Assembly (NCBI GenBank): GCA_965224575.1
Contig: CBDCZQ010000006.1
Span: forward strand, 992,001 to 1,056,000
DNA from: QPIN01 sp965224575
Lineage (GTDB): Bacteria; Pseudomonadota; Gammaproteobacteria; Methylococcales; Methylomonadaceae
Length of the DNA: 64,000 nt
Reading direction: 5' to 3'
Shown: in pieces, positions 47,837 to 56,219 of the stretch
Numbering within the stretch: the first letter of the stretch is position 1
Layout: each line of letters begins with the position of its first letter
Notes under the pieces: generated by a model
What the model was told of the DNA's origin: nothing
What the model saw: only the letters and a program-made list of their open reading frames with translations
Database searches by the model: none
Translations under genes and position numbers: made by a program

Positions 47837-49033
47837 TTATAAACTGCTAGAAACAGAACAGAAATAGGTTTTTAAATAATCTGTCTCTGGAATAGCTGGG
47901 TGGACAGGATGATCGGCCCCTTGTCCAGTTGCGGAAAAAAACCTCATATGGCGATCTATATGCCTTGCAGATGAACGTAAGATTTCATGTAAATTAGATT
48001 TAGTTAAATGATGTGAGCATGAAGCAGAAACTAAAATGCCATTTTTATTTAAAACTTGTAGCGCCAATTGATTAAGCCGCCGATATGCCTCGAAACCTGC
48101 CTTAAAATCTTTTTTTCTTTTTATTAACGCAGGAGGATCTAAGATAATAATATCGTAATGTTCATGATTTTCACGCGCTTGTTTTAGAAAATCAAAGACA
48201 TCCTGACGAACAAATGTCATTTTATCTTGTACATTATTAAGTACCGCACTTTCTTCAGCCATAGATAATGCACTTTCGGAACTATCAACACAAACTACTT
48301 CGTTTGCACCTGCTAATGCCGCCGGAATACCCCATCCACCAGAATACGAAAATAAGTCTAAAACTCGTTGGTTTTTAGCAATTTTTGCCACTTCAGCTCG
48401 ACTATTTCGATGATCATAAAACCATCCAGTCTTTTGCCCATCAACAACATTTATTTTAAATAAAGCATTATTTTCTTCAATAATAAGCGTTTCAGGTAAG
48501 CTGCCATAAATCACCTCCGATTCCTGAGAAAGACCTTCTAATTGTCTTTGACTATTATCATTTTTTAAAATAATTGCTTCGGGAGATAAAAGCTCGACTA
48601 ATGTTGAAATTAAAATATCTTTTTGTTTTTCAATTCCAGCTGTAGTAATTTGAACTGATAAAGTCGAACCAAAACGATCAATCACCAGCCCAGGTAAACC
48701 ATCACCTTCACCAAATATCAATCGATAATAAGGCTTGTCAAATAATCTTTCACGCAATGCAAGCGCATTACCTAATCTTTTTTTAAAAAAATTACCACCC
48801 ATTTTCATGGAAGGTTTTCTAGAGATAAGTCTGGCACAAATCAACGTATTTGGGTTTATATACGCGCTCCCCAAGGGGTTACCCGTATTATCTTTTACAA
48901 GCACCATATCACCAGAAGAAAAATTATCTAAAGGTGTACGTTTAGTATCAATTTCATTACTAAAAACCCATAAATGTCCTTTACGTAATCTTTTGTCTTC
49001 ATTTTTTTTTAAATATAAATCAGGATGTGCCAT
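47837..49033 (-). CDS. rlmI: 23S rRNA m5C methyltransferase RlmI-like
   Basis: 398 residues from ATG 49033 (TTG three codons earlier also open). N-terminal PUA domain (LRKGHLWVFSNEI, SSGDMVLVKD), middle EEHEH-like domain, and a Rossmann methyltransferase with VLDLFSYSGGWGIPAA, ILDPPAL and SASCSHHL (catalytic Cys). KTGWFYDHRNSR is typical of RlmI. It modifies C1962 of 23S rRNA in E. coli. Substrate here assumed by family. Confidence 0.9.
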   Translation of the reverse strand: MAHPDLYLKKNEDKRLRKGHLWVFSNEIDTKRTPLDNFSSGDMVLVKDNTGNPLGSAYINPNTLICARLISRKPSMKMGGNFFKKRLGNALALRERLFDKPYYRLIFGEGDGLPGLVIDRFGSTLSVQITTAGIEKQKDILISTLVELLSPEAIILKNDNSQRQLEGLSQESEVIYGSLPETLIIEENNALFKINVVDGQKTGWFYDHRNSRAEVAKIAKNQRVLDLFSYSGGWGIPAALAGANEVVCVDSSESALSMAEESAVLNNVQDKMTFVRQDVFDFLKQARENHEHYDIIILDPPALIKRKKDFKAGFEAYRRLNQLALQVLNKNGILVSASCSHHLTKSNLHEILRSSARHIDRHMRFFSATGQGADHPVHPAIPETDYLKTYFCSVSSSL

Positions 49034-49045
49034 TAACTTCAAATA

Positions 49046-49690
49046 TTAAATTAATTCAAAACGAAAACCACCCACCTTTTGTACTGGTGCTTTAATAGTC
49101 ATCATAATTTCAGCCGACATATCTGGTTTAATTTGTAAATTGGTATTTTTAGAATAGTCTTTAGGGTGAAATATTCTTTCTGCAAAAGTCTGCCCCACAA
49201 AATCATTTAATATTAATTTTACTCGTGGTTGATTTTGTGAAAAATCGGCCTGGTTAACAATAGAAGCTTTTAGAATAAAAGTATTTTCTCTTGAAGGATC
49301 AAAAGAAACTTGTAACACGCTAAATTCATTTAAATTATTGTAAGGGGTTAGTGGATAATTAACGACGGAACTTATTTTTTCTAACCAAGGTCTTATTGTT
49401 TTGTTTTGAACCAGTGCATTACCTTCAAAAATATAAACCTGTAATAGAAAAACAAAAGCACTAAGGCCAAGACAAAACTTCCAACTGTCTGAAAGAAAAT
49501 CACCCTTTTTTTCTAATTCTGATTCAGTTTTAATTGAACTTTTTCTTTTAAAAAATCTACTCTGACTTAACAGCTCTACTGGATCAAAAGTGGCATAACA
49601 ACGATTACAAAGAAATTCTCCTTGCGAAACTCGCAATTTTTCAGCGGTAATCCTATGCTGTTTATTACATGATGGACATTCTGTATACAT
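49046..49690 (-). CDS. Zinc-ribbon DUF3426 membrane protein
   Basis: 214 residues. N-terminal MJ0042-type zinc ribbon (ECPSCNKQHRI and FLCNRCYATF), basic linker, membrane helix at about 72-90, then a DUF3426 immunoglobulin-like periplasmic domain (FILKASIVNQADF, KLILNDFVGQTFAERIF). Function of the family is unknown. It overlaps the end of prmA by one base, the conserved position in proteobacteria. Confidence 0.88.
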   Translation of the reverse strand: MYTECPSCNKQHRITAEKLRVSQGEFLCNRCYATFDPVELLSQSRFFKRKSSIKTESELEKKGDFLSDSWKFCLGLSAFVFLLQVYIFEGNALVQNKTIRPWLEKISSVVNYPLTPYNNLNEFSVLQVSFDPSRENTFILKASIVNQADFSQNQPRVKLILNDFVGQTFAERIFHPKDYSKNTNLQIKPDMSAEIMMTIKAPVQKVGGFRFELI

Positions 49691-50574
49691 TATTTATTTT
49701 TTTGTCCTTCCAGCTGACACCAGTCTTCTTGGCTAACTGGGTCTTTGATATGAATATCAACTTTCCCGTATGCTTCTATTACAGACTTAGCTTGCTCGTT
49801 TAATATACCAGACAAAACCAGATTACCTTTTGGTTTGAGTAGCAATGATAGCGGTTCTGCCAAGTCACAAAGTGTGTTTGCTAAAATATTAGCAAGAACA
49901 ATATCTGCTTGAAAAGCAACAAATTCTTCAGGTAAATTATATTTTATTTTTTCCTGAACATTATTTTTCTCTGCATTCGCTTTCGTTGCAATAATTGCCT
50001 GAGGATCTATATCAATAGCATGCACTTCTTTTGCTCCTAACAAAACAGCAGCAACGGCGAGAATACCTGATCCACACCCATAGTCAATCACAATTTGATC
50101 TGTAATGTCATGGTTTGCCAACCATTCTAGGCAGAGAGCAGTTGTCGGGTGTGTTCCTGTTCCAAATGCTAAACCAGGATCCAGTGTCATACAAACACAG
50201 CCTTCTTCTATTTTTTCTTGTCCTGTGGGACAAACCCAAAGGGACTTTCCAAATTTCATCGGATGGTAATGTTCCATCCATGCTCGTTCCCAGGCCTGGT
50301 CTTGTATAATTTCTTCAGACCAACTATCACCATCTATACCCTTGAGTTGTGAAAACAAAAGTGTTTTAACCAACTCAGGTTCTATTTCTAATTCAAATAA
50401 GGCGATGACTTTAGTTAAGCACCAAATTTTTATTTCACCCGGTTCAGGCTCATAGACAGGTTTATCCTCAGCATCCATATAGGTGACAGAAACAGCACCC
50501 AGTTCACTAAAAAAATCTGCAACTTTTTCTACTAAGTTTTCATTAGTTATCACTGAAAGTTGATGCCAAGCCAT
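49690..50574 (-). CDS. prmA: Ribosomal protein L11 methyltransferase PrmA
   Basis: 294 residues. N-terminal L11-recognition domain (about 1-90), linker, and SAM-dependent domain with LDPGLAFGTGTHPTT, VIDYGCGSGILAVAA, AIDIDPQA and DIVLANILANTL. It trimethylates L11. The downstream zinc-ribbon gene overlaps by one base. Confidence 0.96.
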   Translation of the reverse strand: MAWHQLSVITNENLVEKVADFFSELGAVSVTYMDAEDKPVYEPEPGEIKIWCLTKVIALFELEIEPELVKTLLFSQLKGIDGDSWSEEIIQDQAWERAWMEHYHPMKFGKSLWVCPTGQEKIEEGCVCMTLDPGLAFGTGTHPTTALCLEWLANHDITDQIVIDYGCGSGILAVAAVLLGAKEVHAIDIDPQAIIATKANAEKNNVQEKIKYNLPEEFVAFQADIVLANILANTLCDLAEPLSLLLKPKGNLVLSGILNEQAKSVIEAYGKVDIHIKDPVSQEDWCQLEGQKNK

Positions 50575-50879
50575 ATAATTATATCAATCAATACTATTCA
50601 GAAAATATCTTCAGGGAAAAACGACTATGCAAAATCAAGTTGATTATGGGCGATAAAACACGAATTCGTCATTGTACTTAACAGTAAGGACTGAGGATTT
50701 AATAACCTCCAGTCCTAAGTACCTGTTCACGATCTATTTGAGAGCTAAATGTAAAAAACACAACTCTTTAAATTTGTGGTTAAAATAAAATTATTGTATA
50801 TTATTTTATGGTTTCAAGCGATTTTATAAATGTCATTCCTATTAGGATTCAATGTTTTCAATAGATATTGAACAGGTTC
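50575..50879. other. 305-bp gap with a stem-loop, no gene
   Basis: Holds an imperfect stem-loop at 50674-50722: GTACTT and AAGTAC at the base, then AAGGACTG-AGG against CCTCCAGTCCT. There is no T-run, so it may be a processing hairpin or weak terminator after accC. The rest should contain the promoter of prmA. No open frame longer than a few codons is seen. Confidence 0.5.
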
Positions 50880-52220
50880 CTAGATCCCTAGCTTCTTCTC
50901 CAAGTAATGTATATTTTGACTACCAACTCTAAAAGCACTATCAGCCATAATATCTATTTGCAATGGAATATTTGTTTTAATTCCATCTATAACCATTTCA
51001 TGTAATGCTGTCTGCATTCTAGCAATAGCACTGGTTCTATCTTCACCATGAGCTATCAGCTTCCCTATCATAGAATCATAGTAAGGTGGAACCTTATAGC
51101 CATTGTAAATATGTGTTTCACAGCGGATCCCTGGACCCCCAGGCATATGAAACTGCTCAATTACTCCTGGGCAAGGCATAAATGTCTTAGGGTCTTCAGC
51201 ATTCAAACGACATTCAATCGCATGACCGGTAAAGGTGATTTGCTCTTGAGTCATAGATAAAGGTTCCCCTGCTGCAATACGTAGCTGCTCCTTTACAATA
51301 TCAAAACCAGTAATCATTTCTGTAACAGGATGTTCTACCTGAACACGGGTATTCATTTCAATAAAATAAAACTCACCCTTTTCAAATAAAAATTCAAATG
51401 TACCTGCACCTAAATAGCCAATATCTTTACAGGCTTTAGTACATTGTTCTCCCATTTGATTTCTTAATTCTTGACTTATTCCTGGTGCAGGGGCTTCTTC
51501 AACGACTTTTTGATGTCGCCGTTGCATAGAGCAATCTCTTTCACCTAAGTGAATTGCATTGCCATGGGAATCTGCTAAAACTTGAAATTCAATATGCCGT
51601 GGATCTTCTAAAAACTTTTCCATGTAAAGAGTGTCATTGCCAAAAGCAGCTGCTGCTTCTGCTTTTGTTAAAGCAATGGCATTGAGTAATGCTGCTTCTG
51701 TATGAACAACCCTCATCCCTCGACCACCGCCTCCACCAGCAGCTTTAACAATGATTGGATAACCAATTTCCTGAGCCATCTTTAAATTAGTTCCATTATC
51801 ACTCGTCAGGGCTTCACCATTACCTGGTACACAAGGAATTCCTGCAGCAAGCATTGCTTTTTTAGCTGAAATTTTATCTCCCATCATCCTGATAGTATCA
51901 GCACTAGGCCCTATAAAAGTAAAACCACTAAGGCTTACCTTTTCTGAAAAATCAGCATTTTCTGATAGAAAACCATACCCAGGATGGATTGCGACTGCAT
52001 CAGTCACTTCCGCCGCACTAATAATAGCCGGAATATTCAAATAACTTTCAGCTGAGGATGCTGGCCCAATACAAACTGCCTCATCAGCAAGCCGAACATG
52101 TTTTAAATCTCGGTCAGCATCAGAATGTACAGCAACAGTTTTTATGCCTAATTCGCGACATGCACGAAGTATACGCAAAGCAATTTCACCACGATTAGCG
52201 ATTACAATTTTATCGAACAT
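50880..52220 (-). CDS. accC: Acetyl-CoA carboxylase, biotin carboxylase subunit AccC
   Basis: 446 residues, standard length. KIVIANRGEIALRI, AIHPGYGFLSENADF, KAAGGGGGRGMR (ATP loop), GERDCSMQRRHQK, EMNTRVQVEHPVTE and DSMIGKLI. Carboxylates biotin on AccB. Third gene of aroQ-accB-accC. Confidence 0.98.
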   Translation of the reverse strand: MFDKIVIANRGEIALRILRACRELGIKTVAVHSDADRDLKHVRLADEAVCIGPASSAESYLNIPAIISAAEVTDAVAIHPGYGFLSENADFSEKVSLSGFTFIGPSADTIRMMGDKISAKKAMLAAGIPCVPGNGEALTSDNGTNLKMAQEIGYPIIVKAAGGGGGRGMRVVHTEAALLNAIALTKAEAAAAFGNDTLYMEKFLEDPRHIEFQVLADSHGNAIHLGERDCSMQRRHQKVVEEAPAPGISQELRNQMGEQCTKACKDIGYLGAGTFEFLFEKGEFYFIEMNTRVQVEHPVTEMITGFDIVKEQLRIAAGEPLSMTQEQITFTGHAIECRLNAEDPKTFMPCPGVIEQFHMPGGPGIRCETHIYNGYKVPPYYDSMIGKLIAHGEDRTSAIARMQTALHEMVIDGIKTNIPLQIDIMADSAFRVGSQNIHYLEKKLGI

Positions 52221-52238
52221 TAATTTACCTAGATTTTG

Positions 52239-52712
52239 TTATCCAATGATGAATAGAGGTTGGTCATATTCGACAGGTTGTGCATTTTCCACCAAAATTT
52301 GCTTAATAGTGCCACTTTTATCAGCTTCTATCTGATTAAGAATTTTCATTGCCTCAATAATACAAAGCGTTTCACCTTCAGTTACAGTTTGACCCACTTC
52401 TACAAAAGGAGTTGCCGCACTTGGTGAAGCCGCTTGATAGAATGTACCAACCATAGGTGACTTAACAACATGACCATCAGAAACCACCTCAGCTACTGGT
52501 TCATTGACAGAGATAGCAGAGGATACTGAAGTTGCAATGGGTGCAGTCGGTGTTATATTTGTAATCGGTACTGGTGTATTAGATACTAAAGTGGGCAAGG
52601 ATGAAGAATATCGGCTAATTCGTATCGATTCCTCTCCTTCACTAATTTCAATTTCGGCAATATCAGATTCTTCAATAATATCAATTAGTTTTTTTATCTT
52701 TCTTATATCCAT
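52239..52712 (-). CDS. accB: Biotin carboxyl carrier protein AccB
   Basis: 157 residues. Basic/acidic N-terminus MDIRKIKKLIDIIEES, a Pro/Thr/Ala-rich flexible linker (about 40-80) and the biotinyl domain with thumb and ESMKM-like site IIEAMKILNQIE (EAMKI rather than EAMKM; biotin goes on K). Between aroQ (3 bp) and accC (18 bp). Confidence 0.97.
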   Translation of the reverse strand: MDIRKIKKLIDIIEESDIAEIEISEGEESIRISRYSSSLPTLVSNTPVPITNITPTAPIATSVSSAISVNEPVAEVVSDGHVVKSPMVGTFYQAASPSAATPFVEVGQTVTEGETLCIIEAMKILNQIEADKSGTIKQILVENAQPVEYDQPLFIIG

Positions 52713-52715
52713 TGT

Positions 52716-53162
52716 TTAGTTTCTCTCTGCTAATATCTGGTGAGTAGCTTGTAAAGCCAGTTCATACCCGTTTGCCCCCAAGCCGCAAATAACACCTACA
52801 GCTATATCAGAAAAATAAGATTGGGCTCTAAAGCTTTCACGAGCATGAATATTGGACAAATGTACTTCTATAAAAGGTATTTTTGTAGCAAGTAAAGCAT
52901 CTCTAATGGAAACACTTGTATGTGTAAAAGCAGCAGGGTTAATAATAATAAAATCAACTTGTTTTTTAAAAGCATGATGAATTGTTTCAACAATGACATG
53001 CTCAGCATTTGATTGATAAAAATCAAGTTGATGCCCTAGTTCTTCTGCTTTCGTAACTAAAGTAGATTCAATGTCTTCAAGTGTCTTAGACCCATAATGC
53101 CCAGGCTCCCGTATCCCTAATAAATTTAGGTTAGGACCATTCAACAGGGTAATCATTGCCAT
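52716..53162 (-). CDS. aroQ: Type II 3-dehydroquinate dehydratase AroQ
   Basis: 148 residues. LLNGPNLNLLGIREPGHYG (active-site Tyr loop), QSNAEHVIVETIH, INPAAFTHTSVSIRDAL and EVHLSNIHARESFR. Third step of the shikimate pathway. Leads the aroQ-accB-accC operon, as in many proteobacteria. Confidence 0.97.
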   Translation of the reverse strand: MAMITLLNGPNLNLLGIREPGHYGSKTLEDIESTLVTKAEELGHQLDFYQSNAEHVIVETIHHAFKKQVDFIIINPAAFTHTSVSIRDALLATKIPFIEVHLSNIHARESFRAQSYFSDIAVGVICGLGANGYELALQATHQILAERN

Positions 53163-53268
53163 GAAAATATCATCTCAGAAGTATTTAATCCGGTAATTCT
53201 GCCTAATTTATAATGGTTTGTCCAGATATATGTCAGATTTAACAAGATAGCGACAAAACGGGGGTGTT

Positions 53269-53517
53269 TTAAGCAGGTTGGCAACCAATTTTAACAATAT
53301 CGTTCAAAAAACAACGAGTCTCAAAGCAAAAGGAATCTTTTCCAATAATATTCATTATCATCATTGGAAAAGACTCCTTTTCTTTATGTTTAACTTTACG
53401 TTGATATTTAGTCTTATCTTTAAAAACTTTTGCTTTATTGAATTGATAAGCAAATTTTGCCACTGGATTTTTAAGCAAACAAACATCACTTTCTTTTGCT
53501 TTTTTTCTCTTTTTCAT
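53269..53517 (-). CDS. arfA: Alternative ribosome-rescue factor ArfA
   Basis: 82 residues. The basic core matches ArfA: LLKNP near residues 14-18 (E. coli LLHDP) and KDKTKYQRKVKH at about 33-44 (E. coli KGKGSYMRKGKH, pattern K-x-K-x-x-Y-x-R-K-x-K-H). The tail after residue 50 is hydrophobic (FPMMIMNIIG). ArfA frees ribosomes stalled on non-stop mRNA together with RF2. A strong hairpin lies within the coding region from codon 46 on, as in E. coli arfA, where cleavage or termination there makes the mRNA itself non-stop and couples ArfA level to tmRNA failure. Ribosome site AGGG about 9 bases before the ATG. Single gene. Confidence 0.85.
   Translation of the reverse strand: MKKRKKAKESDVCLLKNPVAKFAYQFNKAKVFKDKTKYQRKVKHKEKESFPMMIMNIIGKDSFCFETRCFLNDIVKIGCQPA
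53329..53380 (-). promoter_or_regulatory. Intragenic hairpin of arfA mRNA
   Basis: Arms 53363-53380 and 53329-53346 pair over 18 bases on the minus-strand RNA (one G-U, no mismatch) with a 16-base loop. The arm reads AAAGGAGTCTTTTCCAAT. It begins at about codon 46 of arfA, directly after the codons for the functional core, and lies fully inside the frame. By analogy with E. coli it would be an RNase III or termination site. Confidence 0.8.
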
Positions 53518-53694
53518 ATTTTTACCCTAATAATTTTAATTTTTCTTGGTTAGATACCTCATACCATAAGTATATTTACTATTTGAACATAGACTGGTTG
53601 ATAAACTCAACACCCGTGACCATACAAAATATACGAATAGATAATAACCGCTGGTTTTGTATTTAATAATTGGACATATTAATTTTTCTAACCA

Positions 53695-53858
53695 TTAAGG
53701 AACCTCTGATTAAGTTGATTAGAATTTAGCGCAAACAAAACTGTCGCTATTTTTCACGAAGTGAGACGTAATAGTCACTCTATTGCACTGGTCTTCGTGG
53801 AAAATATCGGCAGTTTTAGCAAGCTAAAAATAATTGGACTTGATCAGAGGTTCCTTAA
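53695..53858. mobile_element. 164-bp MITE with IS5-like ends and TTAA flanks
   Basis: Perfect 16-bp terminal inverted repeats: TTAAGGAACCTCTGAT at 53695-53710 and its complement at 53843-53858. The inner part folds back on itself too: AAAACTGTCGCTATTTTTC and CACGAAG on the left match the complement of CTTCGTG and GAAAATATCGGCAGTTTT on the right. The right end read inward, GGAACCTCTGATCAAGTCC, follows the pattern of IS5 ends (GGAAGGTGCGAACAAGTCC). TTAA fits the YTAR target of IS5 elements. No transposase. The right TTAA holds the stop codon of the adjacent gene (53855-53857). Confidence 0.8.
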
Positions 53859-54601
53859 GTCATTAATGTATCCATCAAATCAATCATAAACTCCATTTCG
53901 TTTTTATTTATTTCGCTCCATCCGTTAAACCCAAGACTATTCAAAACTCCTTGCCCTTTTTCACTCTCATTCATTTCTACTAATTCTTTTTGAATGACTG
54001 TTTTTTTATTCAATAATTTAGGGCCAATCATTAAGGAATGATGGATAACATCTATTTGGCTTCTGACAAGTATTTTGAGATTTTTTTTAATTATAGGAGA
54101 AAGACTGTCAAAAGCTTCTGCTAAAAAAAAACCAACATCAGCCTCTCCCTTAAGCAACCGCTTTGCAACTAATACATAGGTATCCGATAAAAGAGGGTTT
54201 ATATCTGTTTCACTCAAATCACCTGGTTCAATCAGAATCTTACCTATCATATAAACCGAAGGGTCTTCGGTAAAAGCGATTTTTATTCCTTTCTCTAATT
54301 GAACAACCTTCTCAACTGAGTTGTTTACGTTAGTGACAATCATTACTTCATCAGCTTCACCGAAAGCTTTTACCAAAGGTTGAAATCCTTTTTCACGTAC
54401 CAACATCGCTGCATCAAAAGGATTTGCATAAATCAGGTCAATTGAGTCACTCAATATAGCTTCTCTCTGGCTTTTAAAGTCATTATATATTTCTAGATGA
54501 ATAGCTAGATTAGTTTGCTTTTGTAGCCAAGAATTAAAAATATACCAACCTGGTAAATGATCAGGAGTAAAATCAGGACTTACTGTAAACATAAATGACA
54601 T
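53855..54601 (-). CDS. PhnD-like substrate-binding domain protein without signal peptide
   Basis: 248 residues from ATG 54601, which has GAGGAAA 9-12 bases upstream; a longer frame to 54649 would overlap the PAS gene. Type 2 periplasmic-binding fold of the PhnD type: FMFTVSPDFTPDHLPGWYIF, SDSIDLIYANPFDAAMLVREKG, IKIAFTEDPSVYMIGKIL and LLKGEADVGFFLAEAFDSL. No leader or membrane helix, so it should be cytosolic, unlike transport proteins, and there is no phosphonate transporter nearby. It is last in the GTPase cluster; a ligand-sensing or scaffold role is inferred. Its stop codon lies in the flank of a MITE. Confidence 0.75.
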   Translation of the reverse strand: MSFMFTVSPDFTPDHLPGWYIFNSWLQKQTNLAIHLEIYNDFKSQREAILSDSIDLIYANPFDAAMLVREKGFQPLVKAFGEADEVMIVTNVNNSVEKVVQLEKGIKIAFTEDPSVYMIGKILIEPGDLSETDINPLLSDTYVLVAKRLLKGEADVGFFLAEAFDSLSPIIKKNLKILVRSQIDVIHHSLMIGPKLLNKKTVIQKELVEMNESEKGQGVLNSLGFNGWSEINKNEMEFMIDLMDTLMT

Positions 54602-54614
54602 AGGAATTTCCTCG

Positions 54615-55091
54615 TTAAAACATTGTAGAATGAAGCCTGATGCTTTCATCCACTTTAGTTCGTGAGGGCTTTCTCCTTATCGAAGAATAAGCAACTAACT
54701 GACCATTTCTGAAGTTTGGGATAACGACGGCTTTTACCCAATAATACCCACCATCTTTACGTAAGTTCTTAACAAACCCTTGCCATTTATCTCCTTTTCT
54801 CACCGTATCCCATAGGTCTTGAAATGCGGCAGAAGGCATATCAGGGTGTCTAAGAATACTATGTGACTCACCAATCAACTCTTGCTCCGTATATCCAGAC
54901 ATTTCAATAAACGACTGATTAACATGAGTAATAATTCCATCTGGGTTTGTTGTTGAAACAATCAGCTTTCCATCTGGGTAGGGGGATTCAATCTCTGTAT
55001 ACAGAATTTTTCGTACCCCTGAGTTATATAGTTCAAGTGAAACTTCTTTATATTCACCAACAATATCCTCATATTTCATATCATTGATCAT
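54615..55091 (-). CDS. Aer-type PAS domain protein
   Basis: 158 residues with a single PAS domain at about 40-140: TTNPDGIITHVNQSFIEMSGY, ELIGESHSILRHPDMPSAAF, DLWDTVRKGDKWQGFVKN and RKDGGYYWVKAVVIP. This is the Aer/aerotaxis form, which commonly binds FAD to sense redox state or oxygen. No output domain, no membrane helix and no methyl-accepting part, so it must act through a partner. It stands 91 bp after the roadblock gene and 13 bp before the PhnD-like gene on the same strand. Confidence 0.87.
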   Translation of the reverse strand: MINDMKYEDIVGEYKEVSLELYNSGVRKILYTEIESPYPDGKLIVSTTNPDGIITHVNQSFIEMSGYTEQELIGESHSILRHPDMPSAAFQDLWDTVRKGDKWQGFVKNLRKDGGYYWVKAVVIPNFRNGQLVAYSSIRRKPSRTKVDESIRLHSTMF

Positions 55092-55182
55092 AATAATTTT
55101 CTAACCTAAATTGTTATTACATCATTCTTGTATTTCTGACGGATCAATACTGTAGTACTTATTTCGTGAATCTACTTTAAAA

Positions 55183-55545
55183 TTAAAGTATTTCAGTAAT
55201 TCTTTCTGCAGCTCTTTTTGCATCAAGAAAAATCAGTCCTAATTTTGCTTTTGGTTTAGCCATAACAGTTAATACTGCATCTGTTCCAGCGTAGGACATT
55301 AAAACATAGCCGTTATCCCCTTTAATTAAAACTTGCTCCAACCCACCTCGATTTAACTCTTGTGCAGTTCGATCACCTAATGAAAGCATTGCGGCACTCA
55401 TTGCACCAATACGGTCTTCGTCAAGTCCAGCAGGTAAAACAGCAGCCATCATCAGACCATCTATTGATATTACACCAGAAGCTTCAATATCAGCAGATGT
55501 CCCATTAAGTTCATTTAACACAGATGTAAGTAAATCTTCTCTCAT
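55183..55545 (-). CDS. Roadblock/LC7 domain protein (MglB/CvnB-like)
   Basis: 120 residues, one roadblock fold: LLTSVLNELNGTSADIEASGV, ISIDGLMMAAVLPAG, DEDRIGAMSAAMLSLGDRTAQEL, VLIKGDNGYVLM and AVLTVMAKPKAKLGLIFLDA. Proteins of this kind regulate partner small GTPases as homodimers. It lies 20 bp after the 212-residue roadblock-like gene and belongs to the GTPase cluster. Confidence 0.9.
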   Translation of the reverse strand: MREDLLTSVLNELNGTSADIEASGVISIDGLMMAAVLPAGLDEDRIGAMSAAMLSLGDRTAQELNRGGLEQVLIKGDNGYVLMSYAGTDAVLTVMAKPKAKLGLIFLDAKRAAERITEIL

Positions 55546-55565
55546 ATTAACCTCATATTATTAAA

Positions 55566-56204
55566 TTAAATTTGGTGATAGCGAATACTTAAGGCCCAAA
55601 TAAGTGTCACAAAATCTGACCTATTAAAATGAGGAATACCAGAAACAGTGATAACAAACTGATTATCTCCAACAAATATAGGCCAAAAACCTAACTGACT
55701 ACTGCCAAATGCATCAACAATTGCCCAGGCATGACTGTCTATTGTTAATTGATTTTCCATCAAGTCCAATCTTCTTTTATGTACAGTTTCTATTTCAGCA
55801 CTAATAGCTGAAAGTTGCTCTGCCATTTCATGGGTAAATCCACTACAAGCAAGGTGAAACCCTTGAGTGTCAGATAAAAGTACATTTCCCGTTTCAGATA
55901 TCTTGTCTAATAAAGGGGGTAAGATTACATCCAATGCTCCGTTAGGGAATTCGATACTATTTTTAACACCTTGAATCCAACCCATTTTTTGACACAAATA
56001 GAGTAGCTCTATGGCGTCATCTTGTGTCTCTGCATCCATTAAATCTACAAGTGTTTCTATGTTCAAAACGGGGGTACTAGGTAATTGTAATAATCGTTGA
56101 ATGAAGCCCCTTGCCTTTTCATCAGCTATTGAAGATACCGCATAGTAACAACCAATTGGTGTTGGGTAGATAAATAACCCATCAACTAAAATATGTTTTC
56201 TCAC
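55566..56204 (-). CDS. Probable winged-helix plus roadblock-like fusion protein
   Basis: 212 residues. The N-terminal half (about 1-85) contains helices and a short wing-like end (AIELLYLCQKMGWIQGV), similar in layout to DUF742/CvnC-type winged helices. The C-terminal half (about 90-212) reads like a second roadblock domain: LLDKISETGNVLLSDTQGF, THEMAEQLSAISAEIE, NQFVITVSGI and FVTLIWALSIRY. The two-domain reading is from motif pattern only. Lies 15 bp after the GTPase gene and 20 bp before the roadblock gene. Confidence 0.65.
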   Translation of the reverse strand: MRKHILVDGLFIYPTPIGCYYAVSSIADEKARGFIQRLLQLPSTPVLNIETLVDLMDAETQDDAIELLYLCQKMGWIQGVKNSIEFPNGALDVILPPLLDKISETGNVLLSDTQGFHLACSGFTHEMAEQLSAISAEIETVHKRRLDLMENQLTIDSHAWAIVDAFGSSQLGFWPIFVGDNQFVITVSGIPHFNRSDFVTLIWALSIRYHQI

Positions 56205-56219
56205 TCTATATTTATCCTT

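Noticed and set aside
53278..53553. Plus-strand open frame of 91 codons opposite arfA
   Set aside because: Its protein is an F/I-rich shadow of the lysine-rich minus-strand gene, and the minus strand matches the ArfA pattern and has a ribosome site.
53855..54601. Considered a phosphonate ABC transporter binding protein
   Set aside because: No signal peptide, no permease or ATPase gene adjacent, and its operon partners are signalling proteins.
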